Shown here piece by piece: positions 39,321 to 47,327 of a stretch of 63,240 nt of DNA. The position numbers and the translations under genes are program-made. This DNA is from a virus, in IMG/VR virus record IMGVR_UViG_3300025144_000001, positions 1 to 63,240 of that record, one strand, 5' to 3'. The number at the start of each line of letters is the position of its first letter. Positions within the stretch are counted from its first letter, which is position 1. The notes under the pieces are model-generated. The model was not told the origin of the DNA and ran no database searches. It worked only from the letters and a program-made list of their open reading frames with translations.

Positions 39321-42068
39321 CTACTTTAATTCTTTAAGTCGCTTCACAATTTCATCGTGACTAACATCGGGAAACACGTGTTTCGAATAATCTTCCTCGT
39401 CGACTGCACCTACGATTTCGGTTCCAAGCTCCTTACTCATCTTCACGTAATCCTTGAAGTCCTTCCACAAGTTTTGATAGCCGATTTGGGGAATGATAAT
39501 TTTTTGAAATTTCTCTTCGCGTGCTGCGTCGAGTTTTCCCGCGCCTCGTTTGGGTTGAATGCCGCCGACAAGACCAGCTTTGCCGTTCATGGATACTTTA
39601 CCAGTCATGCAGATGTTGGGTGATGCGGGTGTTTTTGTTAAGGCACTTATCATCGCCATTAAAATTGCCATTCCTGCACTTGGCCCCGAAGCTTTTTGCG
39701 TGTCGATGTCCACGCCTTCGCTTGGGGAAAGCATGTGTACGTAAATGTCGAAGTCCATGATGTTCAGGCAGTGCTTGCGCAAATATGTGCGTCCAATCCG
39801 CGCTGACTCCTTAATGCTTTCATTAACGGTTCCGTAAACCTCGATTACGCCTTCATTCTTCTTTATTGCTGGGAAGATTTGGCATTCAATCGGCAGCACC
39901 ATTCCCGTTTGCCCTTCGCTATCAGTGGCTAAACCAAATGTTTTCCCGACTTCCGGCTGACCGCTACGATATATGGCCTGCATCTGTCGAAGCTCCCGCA
40001 TCTCATCTGTCTCCGCCTTCTTCTCAAATGCCTTCTCCAAATGAAACAGGCGAATCTTCCACTTCTCCGGCGTAATGTTCGCGTAAACCCCATGCAAATC
40101 CTTTTCATTATTGTTCACCGTTTTGTTTAACGCAAGTATCTGTTGAATCCGCGTAAACTCGTCCTTCCACGCTAACCGAATGTCCTTGATCTTCTCCGGA
40201 AACATTCCACTAACAGCGTCCACAAGCTTCATCGTAGCCTGAATCTCCTTCGCACGCAAACTATTCGCATCAAGCACAACATCCGCTATGATTCGCGGCG
40301 AAAACGTCTTTTGAAGGAAAATCTTCATCGCTGAATCCGTGGTAACTTCATCATGTAAATGCTCCTTCACATAGCCCAAGTGAACCGCTAAAACCTCACG
40401 TTTCTCCTCAACCGATTTCGGATATGGAAACTCGAATTGGCGACTGAGCCTATCTTTCACGCCGGGATCGATGATGTCGAGGCGGTTAGTTGCACCGATA
40501 ACGACAACATTTCCCAATGGGTTAAAACCGTCGAGTTCCGCGAGAAGCGCAGCAGTTACAGTTTGAGATACTCCTGCATCGCCGAAGCGGGATCCACGTA
40601 TAGGTGCAAGTGCATCAATTTCGTCGAGGAAAAGTATGCTCGGCGCATGTTTCTTAGCGTTTGCGAACACGTCCCGCACACCCTTCTCGCTTTCACCAAC
40701 CAAACCCGTCATAAGTGACGGTCCTTTAACAAGGAAGAAGTTCACTTGATTCTCATTCGCAATCGCTTTCGCGAGAAGTGTTTTTCCGGTTCCTGGTGGT
40801 CCGTGGAACAAAAAGCCCTTGGGCGGTCTGTATCCGACTTTGCGGGCTTGATCCGCGTCCATTGCAAGCATGATTTCCTTGATTACATTGGGTTTAACGT
40901 CGTGCAGTCCACCGATGTCTTTGTAGCGTTCCCACGACTTCACCATTTGATGCGCTTCTTTCGCGGAAGCAGTCATTTCGCGTTCCGTGTACGCGATTAC
41001 TTTAGGGATTATTTTCGCGAAGTCATTGTACTCGTATTTCGGCGGTTCAAGTTTTGCGGCTTCACCTGACTTGAACATGGATTCGTGGATTGGTTTCTCC
41101 TTCTCTTCGACGAGATATTGGAATGTTTTTATAATGTTGTCGGGTACAACTTGTGTGTGTCCACGTGTGCGAAACGCTTCCTCCATCTTCTGCAAAATCT
41201 TCTCATCTTCAAATCCTTCGATATGATACTTTGCGCATTGACGGTTTATCAGTTCAAGCAACATTGGCCGCGTGATGCCTAAATCCAAGTCGAGGATTGC
41301 ACTTCGCCGTCGAATTGTCTCGAGAAGCGACTCGTACTTATCCGTTGAAAAAATAATGATGCTACGAAAATCTTTCGCCTGAAGCAAATCAATCTTCTGC
41401 AAAATTGTGCCTTGAACCTTCTGATCTTCACCGCTTTCATCGCTCGCCTGCTCCCAACGCCCGCCTTTCTTCGCGAAATTCTGCGCTTCATCAATCAAGC
41501 AAACCGTCGGTGTCGCAATAACCTCGTTAAGCATTTGCGCCACCTTGCGTGAAGATTCGCCGTACCACATGGTGTATATTTCGCTTGCCATGATGACTTT
41601 CGGGTTGACGATGTAGCCGTCTTTCAATCCACGTTCAAAGGCTTCCCGCTGAATTGCCTTCACCAAAAACGTTTTACCTGTACCACTTGCGCCTTTAACA
41701 CAAAACACTTTCGGCGGCGGATTCTTCAACTGTTCCCGTAACTTCGGGTCGCGCAAAACCCAATAATGCACACTCGTAAGCAAAACGCTTTTCTCAGTAT
41801 CGCGACCGACAACTTCGTTAAGCGTAACATGGGGAAAATCAGGTTTAACGCGATATTGCATACTCCACTTCTGCACTTTCTTCATACGCTTCTTCTCCGA
41901 AAGAAGACTGAATCGATGAAACCTGTATTCTTTCGAAGTTAGGTGAATCAACGGGCGATACAATACGCGGAACCATTTATGGCGATACCAATAGAATTGG
42001 GCTAAAGGCGCTTCCACCACATCCATGTAGGCTTTATCCGCGTCTTTTGGTTGCCAAGGTTTCCTCAT
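39321..42068 (-). CDS. AAA-AAA-Lon protease fusion
   Basis: 915 aa. AAA domain 1: Walker A GASGTGKT (126-133) and Walker B LIDEA (191-195). AAA domain 2, Cdc48/FtsH-like: Walker A GPPGTGKT (423-430), Walker B LDEID and an ATNRLDIID/arginine-finger region. The C-terminal ~200 residues are a Lon-type protease: Ser797 in GPSAG and Lys840 in GGIQPKRGAG, 43 residues apart as in E. coli Lon (Ser679/Lys722). Archaeal LonB has one AAA domain and a membrane anchor; neither is the plan here. It likely unfolds and degrades selected proteins in the host cell. Confidence 0.9.
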   Translation of the reverse strand: MRKPWQPKDADKAYMDVVEAPLAQFYWYRHKWFRVLYRPLIHLTSKEYRFHRFSLLSEKKRMKKVQKWSMQYRVKPDFPHVTLNEVVGRDTEKSVLLTSVHYWVLRDPKLREQLKNPPPKVFCVKGASGTGKTFLVKAIQREAFERGLKDGYIVNPKVIMASEIYTMWYGESSRKVAQMLNEVIATPTVCLIDEAQNFAKKGGRWEQASDESGEDQKVQGTILQKIDLLQAKDFRSIIIFSTDKYESLLETIRRRSAILDLDLGITRPMLLELINRQCAKYHIEGFEDEKILQKMEEAFRTRGHTQVVPDNIIKTFQYLVEEKEKPIHESMFKSGEAAKLEPPKYEYNDFAKIIPKVIAYTEREMTASAKEAHQMVKSWERYKDIGGLHDVKPNVIKEIMLAMDADQARKVGYRPPKGFLFHGPPGTGKTLLAKAIANENQVNFFLVKGPSLMTGLVGESEKGVRDVFANAKKHAPSILFLDEIDALAPIRGSRFGDAGVSQTVTAALLAELDGFNPLGNVVVIGATNRLDIIDPGVKDRLSRQFEFPYPKSVEEKREVLAVHLGYVKEHLHDEVTTDSAMKIFLQKTFSPRIIADVVLDANSLRAKEIQATMKLVDAVSGMFPEKIKDIRLAWKDEFTRIQQILALNKTVNNNEKDLHGVYANITPEKWKIRLFHLEKAFEKKAETDEMRELRQMQAIYRSGQPEVGKTFGLATDSEGQTGMVLPIECQIFPAIKKNEGVIEVYGTVNESIKESARIGRTYLRKHCLNIMDFDIYVHMLSPSEGVDIDTQKASGPSAGMAILMAMISALTKTPASPNICMTGKVSMNGKAGLVGGIQPKRGAGKLDAAREEKFQKIIIPQIGYQNLWKDFKDYVKMSKELGTEIVGAVDEEDYSKHVFPDVSHDEIVKRLKELK

Positions 42069-42658
42069 TTAGACAACCACCTATTCAGAAGATTGATTTT
42101 TTGTTCCGTTGAAATTTGCTGTATCGTAAAAGCATGTAGTTTTCGGTGGCAGTCCTTGCAAAGAAGAATTAAGTTGTTCAAATTATTGTTATTTTTATCC
42201 ATGTCAATGTGATGGATATCTAAGCGTGAAGAACATCGACATTTTCTACAGGTCTTGTCTCGGTCAGATGCTCTTACAGCGTTTTCACCATGTCGATAAC
42301 GAAGAAAACTTTCATGTATCTGTTTTGGGTGTGTCAACCGATAGCGTGTAGCGTTTAACTTGACTTTTTCGGGATTTCTCCTCATCCAATCTATTGTATA
42401 TCGGATATTCTTTTCTCTATTTTTATAGTAGGTTTTTCGACGTAACGCCTTGATCTCATTGGGATTTGCTTTTGCGTACTTTTTCTGGCGTTCATTTATT
42501 TCTTTGCGATGGGTTTGCTTATATTGTCGCCGCTTGTCTTTATTCGCCAAGTAGTATCGGTGCATATACTCTTTGTAGTAATGAGGATGGTTCCTGACCC
42601 ATTGTTTCATATAGTCACGATGTCGCTTTCTTTTTTCTTCTAGCGAAGCCAAGTCCAT
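42065..42658 (-). CDS. HNH endonuclease with basic helical arm
   Basis: 197 aa from the ATG at 42658; the longer ORF to 42898 is a shadow over the membrane glycoprotein gene. Residues 1-120 are Lys/Arg/Tyr-rich, with several YYK-type helical repeats like those before intron-less homing HNH enzymes. The HNH module is CRKCRCSSRLDIHHIDMDKNNNNLNNLILLCKDCH. It overlaps the Lon fusion start by 4 nt. Confidence 0.8.
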   Translation of the reverse strand: MDLASLEEKRKRHRDYMKQWVRNHPHYYKEYMHRYYLANKDKRRQYKQTHRKEINERQKKYAKANPNEIKALRRKTYYKNREKNIRYTIDWMRRNPEKVKLNATRYRLTHPKQIHESFLRYRHGENAVRASDRDKTCRKCRCSSRLDIHHIDMDKNNNNLNNLILLCKDCHRKLHAFTIQQISTEQKINLLNRWLSK

Positions 42659-43728
42659 ATATCCACCAATCCGTAGATGATTGAGCCGATGAGTGCGGCG
42701 ACGATGAAGATGATTAGCAGTAGTATGGCCCAGCCTGCGTATTGTCCCATGCGCATTTGTCCGCGTTGCCGTCGGTCGCGTACTTCGATGATTGCGAATG
42801 CAATGAAGTAGCCGGCGAGTGATCCCCAAAAGATTTTGCTGCAGATGAACCATACGAGTGGGTCGAGGATGTATGCGATTGCGGGGTGGCTTTCCCAAAT
42901 GTTTGTGGCTGCGATTTTCACATTGCCCTCAAGTGTGCCGGTTGAGGTTGCGAATGCATATTGCATTTCAAGCAGTATGCCAGTCGCTTGGTCCCACCAC
43001 CAATCGATTTTAGCGCCGATGTCGACGTATTGGATGTGGATTGTGTTGCGGATTGCGCCGAAGTAAATGCGGTACTGCGTGTCGGTCACGTACATGCTTG
43101 AACCGCGGTTTAACGCTACGCCCTTCCTTAAGCTTATTGCGGTGAAGATTTGGTTGTAGACTGGGAAGCCGATGTCACTTTGGTAGACGGTGACGTATCC
43201 GTATTCAACATTTTGACTGAGGAGTGGAAAGATCGTTTGGTAAGTTACGTTGTAAACGGTTGTTGTGCGGTTGACAAGTTTAACGGTTGGCGGACCGTAG
43301 CCGTAGGGCGAGTAGCTGGTAACATTATAGGATTCCGTCACATTCTCAACCATTCGGTATGAAGTCCACTGCTGCCCGAAACCGCTGAAAGTGTTTTCAA
43401 GTGCGGTCGTAATGTTCGGCGAGTTGTCGGTTATTGTGATGTTCATGGTTTCGGTTACAAGTTTCGGCGCTATTACGGAGCCGTTTTCGAGGAAATATGT
43501 TGCGGTGAAGTAAACCTTCGTCTTCGCCGTCACGTTTAAAACATCAAGTTGAACACCCACAATTTCCGGCAACCAATCCGGCATATTAACTGCATACGCT
43601 ACGCCGTCGCCAACCTTCACACCTGCAAAATAGTTGGCGCCGAAACAAAGCGGAAAAACTGAGCAACTGAAAGCGAGGATGCTAAGGAAGAGCGAAAAAA
43701 CAATAATTTGCACTTGCTTACCTTTCAT
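42640..43728 (-). CDS. Membrane-anchored glycoprotein with signal peptide
   Basis: 362 aa. A clear signal peptide (VQIIVFSLFLSILAFSCSVFPLCFG) starts the protein. Eight N-x-S/T sequons follow (NVT, NGS, NIT, NIT, NVT, NVT, NRT, NVT). The C-terminus has one aromatic segment and one strong transmembrane helix (YAGWAILLLIIFIVAALIGSIIYG). It would be exposed outside the cell with a short inner tail. A cell-surface receptor mask, superinfection exclusion or egress role is plausible. Confidence 0.75.
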   Translation of the reverse strand: MKGKQVQIIVFSLFLSILAFSCSVFPLCFGANYFAGVKVGDGVAYAVNMPDWLPEIVGVQLDVLNVTAKTKVYFTATYFLENGSVIAPKLVTETMNITITDNSPNITTALENTFSGFGQQWTSYRMVENVTESYNVTSYSPYGYGPPTVKLVNRTTTVYNVTYQTIFPLLSQNVEYGYVTVYQSDIGFPVYNQIFTAISLRKGVALNRGSSMYVTDTQYRIYFGAIRNTIHIQYVDIGAKIDWWWDQATGILLEMQYAFATSTGTLEGNVKIAATNIWESHPAIAYILDPLVWFICSKIFWGSLAGYFIAFAIIEVRDRRQRGQMRMGQYAGWAILLLIIFIVAALIGSIIYGLVDIWTWLR

Positions 43729-43874
43729 AGGGTTAACCTCGTTTGAGATTGCGGATTTGCTAGTCGTTGTCGCGCGATTTCGCAGTATTCAAGGCTTTCG
43801 CTTGGAGATCCGCGTAAAAACGTGGAGGCATCCGCACAATGAATCTTATTAATGAGTTCCGCTAACTCTTTCAT
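43725..43874 (-). pseudogene. 49-aa relic of a DNA methylase (N- and C-terminal ends fused)
   Basis: The sequence LINKIHCADASTFLRGSPSES matches the N-terminus of the methylase encoded at 48123 (VNKIHCSDVMAFTKQLPDES), and the following EYCEIARQRLA matches that enzyme's C-terminus (DYCEMARNRLA). All catalytic motifs between are gone. The frame is open with GAAAGGAG upstream and the stop overlaps the next ATG, so it may still be translated. Confidence 0.6.
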
Positions 43875-43935
43875 TGGGTGGATTTGCTCCTTTCATGTCT
43901 TTCAAGCGAGGGAAGCGTGACGGGGGCAACTTCAC

Positions 43936-44085
43936 CTACTCAAGTTCGTACCCGCATTTAGGGCATTTAATGATGAGGGGTTTTTCTTTCAGACAAAAGA
44001 TACAATGATATTCGGGTTTTCGCCTCGACATAGTCATGCTGTAGTCATGTTTTCCAGTTGGACTAAACTGACATTCATCATCCAT
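43936..44085 (-). CDS. 49-aa zinc ribbon microprotein
   Basis: CIFC and CPKCG pairs 11 residues apart (HCIFCLKEKPLIIKCPKCGYELE) make a zinc ribbon with a 27-residue polar N-terminus. GGTGAAAAAAC stands before the ATG. Function is unknown. Confidence 0.65.
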   Translation of the reverse strand: MDDECQFSPTGKHDYSMTMSRRKPEYHCIFCLKEKPLIIKCPKCGYELE

Positions 44086-44091
44086 GTTTTT

Positions 44092-44280
44092 TCACCTTAA
44101 GTTTATTGTGATTAACGTTATGTACGCGATTTTGAAGAGGGTTTTCAAGTTTATCATCCGAGACTTAAACTTACGTAAACCAATCCAATCGGGCGTGTGA
44201 AAAATTATCCAATCCCAAATCGCATCCAACGTAACCAACATGAAGATTGCAACCTTCGACACAAACAACCAATCAAGCAT
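44092..44280 (-). CDS. Small membrane protein
   Basis: 62 aa: hydrophobic N-terminal half (LFVSKVAIFMLVTLDAIWDWIIF), basic middle (RKFKSRM) and hydrophobic end (IAYITLITINL). It overlaps the end of the deoxyribosyltransferase-like gene by 8 nt. Confidence 0.55.
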   Translation of the reverse strand: MLDWLFVSKVAIFMLVTLDAIWDWIIFHTPDWIGLRKFKSRMINLKTLFKIAYITLITINLR

Positions 44281-44734
44281 TTGGAAAATCCCTCTCGAAA
44301 CTGTTTTTGAATTCGGTTATGGTTCGGTAAATTTTAGTGGCGAATCTGAAAATCCAAACGCTCGGCTTCTCCCGCGTGAATATTACGAATGTAGGTATGT
44401 TCAAATCATGGTTCGCCCAAAAGATTTCCATAGCGGTTCCCTGCACAGGCTGAGGAATGTAGGCGACCACTGCATCTGACTTACGGATAGCCACCATGTC
44501 ATCGCTAACAACTTTCTCCCGAAACTCAGGAACTTCGCGCCAAGATAAGTCAATAACCCAGTCTCCATCTTTCTTCCAAGCATATCCTTTTCCTTCGAGA
44601 AACGGCACTTCGAAAAGCCAAGGATCATATACTTCGTATCCTTTCTCGATGAGCCAATTGCGCAAAACATCGCGGTATTCTTGCCGGTCCTCTCGTTTCT
44701 CAATCGGTCCCGCTAAATACACGCGTTTACTCAT
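44273..44734 (-). CDS. Nucleoside 2-deoxyribosyltransferase-like protein
   Basis: 153 aa from the ATG at 44734 (MSKRVYLAGPIEKRED). RVYLAGPI, DMVAIRKSDAVVAYIPQPVQGTAMEIFWANHDLNIPTFV is the hallmark pattern of this fold; GTAMEI supplies the catalytic Glu position. Such proteins act on nucleosides or nucleotides. With the MazG-like gene close by, a role in nucleotide pool control or base modification is plausible. Confidence 0.75.
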   Translation of the reverse strand: MSKRVYLAGPIEKREDRQEYRDVLRNWLIEKGYEVYDPWLFEVPFLEGKGYAWKKDGDWVIDLSWREVPEFREKVVSDDMVAIRKSDAVVAYIPQPVQGTAMEIFWANHDLNIPTFVIFTREKPSVWIFRFATKIYRTITEFKNSFERDFPNA

Positions 44735-44931
44735 TCTTCTTTCAGCCACTCCAAAACTTCCTCAGCGACTGCTTTCATGCCCGTCTTTATCGGTGCAAGT
44801 ACATTGAATGGATAGTCTTTTTCCAATTGAGAGAGCTTCATTATCTCTTCAAGTCGCTTCCGCATTGCTTCACACCACTTCTCAATTTCCTTCGCATCAA
44901 AAAACTCGTAACCGCTAATGGGATCTTCAAT
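44731..44931 (-). CDS. Small helical protein with probable ATT start, paralogue of the 59759 gene
   Basis: 66 aa if begun at the ATT at 44931, which overlaps the stop of the MazG-like gene (ATTGA) and follows GGGAG. No ATG, GTG or TTG occurs upstream of the ATG at 44865. The C-terminal half (AMRKRLEEIMKLS...AVAEEVLEWLKEE) matches the protein at 59759 (ALRKHLEEIIEKA...YVAQEVLEWLKDG). The match extends upstream of the internal ATG, so a start at 44865 would truncate the shared part. Confidence 0.55.
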   Translation of the reverse strand: MEDPISGYEFFDAKEIEKWCEAMRKRLEEIMKLSQLEKDYPFNVLAPIKTGMKAVAEEVLEWLKEE

Positions 44932-45331
44932 TCTTTTCTTTCTCCCTTTCCAACAAAATTACCGCAATCAAACTGTAAACACTCAAATCCTTCAAAGTGT
45001 CCGAAAGCGATTCCCCGACCGCATCCGGCTTACCCTTCGCCAACTCCACAATACGGGACCATTTATCGCTCATACGCACCAAACAGCCATGAAACGCTGG
45101 AATCCCAAATCGTTCACACTCTTTGAAATTGCTTAATGGATCGTCGTTCGCGTAATTCGAATTCTTCCGGCTATGCAAATCCGCAATCTCATCAAGCAAT
45201 GCGTAAAAGCGTGAATGTCCATGCATCGGTTTTTTCAATATTTTCATCATCCTTTCAAGTTCGGCATCACATGTTCTGTAACCGCAATCACGCCGACAGT
45301 TCGGGTACTCACTTTCATGTTCGCATTTCAT
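44927..45331 (-). CDS. MazG-like Nmad1/DUF1599 nucleotide-related protein
   Basis: 134 aa. LLDEIADLHSRKNSNYANDDPLSNFKECERFGIPAFHGCLVRMSDKWSRIVEL...ESLSDTLKDLSVYSLIAVILL is the typical DUF1599 pattern, an all-alpha MazG-like NTP-binding fold. An N-terminal CRRDCGYRTC cluster is extra. Family members occur in phages in modification or dNTP-pool contexts. It is coupled to both neighbours. Confidence 0.8.
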   Translation of the reverse strand: MKCEHESEYPNCRRDCGYRTCDAELERMMKILKKPMHGHSRFYALLDEIADLHSRKNSNYANDDPLSNFKECERFGIPAFHGCLVRMSDKWSRIVELAKGKPDAVGESLSDTLKDLSVYSLIAVILLEREKEKN

Positions 45332-45561
45332 TTTTTATCCCAACCACATCTCAAAACGCGGTAAGTCTTCTTCATGTCGGGGGTGTACTTACCGCCTTTC
45401 TCGCACTCCTTGCATACTGACCACGCCCAAGCCGCCCAACCGACCTCATATGGAATCCATTTCCCACATAGTCCGCAGTGGGTTCCAACCGTCAAATACT
45501 GCACGATCCAAAACGATATTTTCCATGCTAACCAACGCCAAAAACGATCGACTAACTTCAT
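45328..45561 (-). CDS. Small zinc-binding, aromatic protein
   Basis: 77 aa. CGLCG and CKECE pairs flank a Trp-rich segment (YEVGWAAWAWSV), after an amphipathic aromatic N-terminus (RFWRWLAWKISFWIVQYL). Probably a zinc ribbon linked to the membrane. Function is unknown. Confidence 0.6.
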   Translation of the reverse strand: MKLVDRFWRWLAWKISFWIVQYLTVGTHCGLCGKWIPYEVGWAAWAWSVCKECEKGGKYTPDMKKTYRVLRCGWDKK

Positions 45562-45562
45562 T

Positions 45563-45727
45563 TCAACCGCCTTTTCTCACATTAGCGTCTTGGTGAATTT
45601 TATAGTGGTGATATCTGCAAAGAGGCGCAAGATTTTCTCGCGAGTTGTTCTGTCGCTTTCCATCAATGTGATGAATATGTTCAGCATCGCAACCACAAAT
45701 CCTACAAACGTAAAATCGCGCCCACAA
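45563..45727 (-). CDS. 54-aa mini HNH endonuclease (TTG start)
   Basis: CRICG, EHIHHIDGKRQNNSRENLAPLCRYHHYKIHQD holds all HNH elements (CxxC, HHxD, N, LCxxHH) in only 54 residues. The TTG follows the helicase stop by one base. It may be a homing or packaging-related nicking enzyme; it is among the smallest HNH frames one would expect. Confidence 0.7.
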   Translation of the reverse strand: MWARFYVCRICGCDAEHIHHIDGKRQNNSRENLAPLCRYHHYKIHQDANVRKGG

Positions 45728-45728
45728 C

Positions 45729-47252
45729 CTACTCAGCCCCCGTCAACCTATATTTCGGGTGAACCAAATCTTCCGCGAACAATTGACCCTTCAAATACAT
45801 TTTCTGAAAAACCTTCTGAAACTCCTCCGTCGAGTAACCTGCTGCAACCGCTAATTCTTGAAGTTCTTCTCGACTTCGCGGCCCATTCTCCAATGCATCC
45901 TCTATAACTTCGTTAAGTTTGGGTTTGGTGGAAATAGTTGTAGTTGGTGTGGGGGGTTGTTTTCCATTCATTGTCGAAACTTTTTCCAGTATTTCGTTAG
46001 ACGGAGAGATTAGTGGAGTTTGTATTGACCCCCCACCTTGACTACTACTAATTTCACCGGGGATTATGAGGTAGCGGCGTCGGTCAGTTGGATCGGGTTC
46101 CAATAGTATTAAACCAGCGGCCTCTAGTGCGGGTTCAATTTGGTCGTGCCACTTCCATTTCGGCAGTGGCTTGTGGTACACTTCGCGGTAGGTCTTTTGC
46201 ACGGTCTTGACTTCAACGCCGGTTTCGTATTTTTGCAATAACGGTTGAATTACCCGTAGGTACACGTTATAGTTTCCTGGGCTGATTCCGAGTTGGTTTG
46301 GTTTGCTGATTTCTTGGTAAAGTTGCCAGGCTTGCTCTCCGTCTTCAGTGGTTGCGGTGATGGTGGGGATTTTTCCCTCGGTTTTTCGCCGTGGGCTTTT
46401 CAAGAGGGCGATTGCGTTTGTTAGGCTTATTAGACGTTTGAAGTCTCGCATTGATCTTGCACTTAGAGTGTTGTTGTCGGTGTATTTTAACGCCAAATCT
46501 CCTGCTGTTGGAAACGATACCACGCGTCCGCACTGGTTGTCCCGTATGTCTCGGATGTATTTCATCAAGTATTGGCGGTATTGGCTTCCGCTGATTGTTC
46601 CATCATATTTGTACGGATTTATTGCTCGGTGGCTTATGAGGGCGATTGACTTGAATATTTTTTCCTCCTCTTCACCGGGGGTTAGGATGAAGCTTCTGGT
46701 GGCTTGCTCCTCGCTTACGTTAAGTTTAGCTGTGCAGAAGATTACTGCGGGCCAGCCGCGTAGGATTACTGTTTTTGTGCGGAGTCTTCCTTTCCCCATT
46801 TTGTCGGTTATCTTATACTTTAGTTCGAAGTCGTCGTGGCTTAACAGCGGTTTTAGCCTCTCCAATAGTTGGTCGTTGGGTTGATCGAGGAAGATGAGAA
46901 TTTTACGCGTTAACTCCACTATGACTTCATGTGCTTCCTTGTCATATTTGCCGTATTCATGGAAGAATGCGGTCGCCGATGCACCGGCAAGTTTCAGTAA
47001 GTCTTCTTTCGGGAAAAGGTGCGCTATTTGGAGGACATCATGTGTTTTCCCGATGCTTGTGTCGCCTTTCATTAGAATGTTCAGTTGGTCCTCGGCGCTA
47101 TATGCGCTTAACATTGCTAGGAATGTGATGAGTTTTGTTGCGCGGTCATGCTTGATAGTTTGGGAAAGCACTTTTTCCGCAAGCTCCAACGGGTCCAACT
47201 GCTCCGCTGCAGCTAGATCGCCGTCGTTTTCCCCTAACTCAAATTCACTCAT
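45729..47252 (-). CDS. AAA+ replicative helicase, MCM-like
   Basis: 507 aa. The ATPase core has Walker A GDTSIGKTHD, Walker B ILIFLDQPND, a sensor-like Asn/Lys region VIFCTAKLN and an Arg in EQATRSFIL. The C-terminal part has winged-helix features (YHKPLPKWKWHDQIEPALEAAGLILLE, then SREELQELAVAAGYSTEEF). There is no canonical MCM N-terminal domain. It is the only evident replication protein, so it likely unwinds the origin and recruits host polymerase. Confidence 0.7.
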   Translation of the reverse strand: MSEFELGENDGDLAAAEQLDPLELAEKVLSQTIKHDRATKLITFLAMLSAYSAEDQLNILMKGDTSIGKTHDVLQIAHLFPKEDLLKLAGASATAFFHEYGKYDKEAHEVIVELTRKILIFLDQPNDQLLERLKPLLSHDDFELKYKITDKMGKGRLRTKTVILRGWPAVIFCTAKLNVSEEQATRSFILTPGEEEEKIFKSIALISHRAINPYKYDGTISGSQYRQYLMKYIRDIRDNQCGRVVSFPTAGDLALKYTDNNTLSARSMRDFKRLISLTNAIALLKSPRRKTEGKIPTITATTEDGEQAWQLYQEISKPNQLGISPGNYNVYLRVIQPLLQKYETGVEVKTVQKTYREVYHKPLPKWKWHDQIEPALEAAGLILLEPDPTDRRRYLIIPGEISSSQGGGSIQTPLISPSNEILEKVSTMNGKQPPTPTTTISTKPKLNEVIEDALENGPRSREELQELAVAAGYSTEEFQKVFQKMYLKGQLFAEDLVHPKYRLTGAE

Positions 47253-47311
47253 GCTTTCAAATCAACCCCATACCTGAAAACATGTTTTTGCGTCATTTCG
47301 TCATTTGTCAT
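47249..47311 (-). CDS. Possible 20-aa leader peptide of the helicase gene
   Basis: MTNDEMTQKHVFRYGVDLKA ends with a TGA overlapping the helicase ATG (ATGA), as true genes here do. It begins inside a cluster of AAATGACG repeats, so the reading frame could be a by-product of those repeats. Confidence 0.35.
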   Translation of the reverse strand: MTNDEMTQKHVFRYGVDLKA

Positions 47312-47319
47312 TCGTCATT
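47292..47319. repeat. Short direct repeats upstream of the helicase
   Basis: GTCATTT occurs in four close copies (plus strand GTCATTTCGTCATTTGTCAT and TCGTCATTTC). This iteron-like cluster precedes the helicase gene and could be a binding site for it or for a regulator. Confidence 0.5.
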
Positions 47320-47327
47320 TCACCGTT

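Noticed and set aside
42659-42898. N-terminal extension of the HNH ORF to 277 aa
   Set aside because: Arg/His/Thr-rich nonsense-like sequence overlapping the membrane glycoprotein gene in another frame; the real protein starts near 42658.
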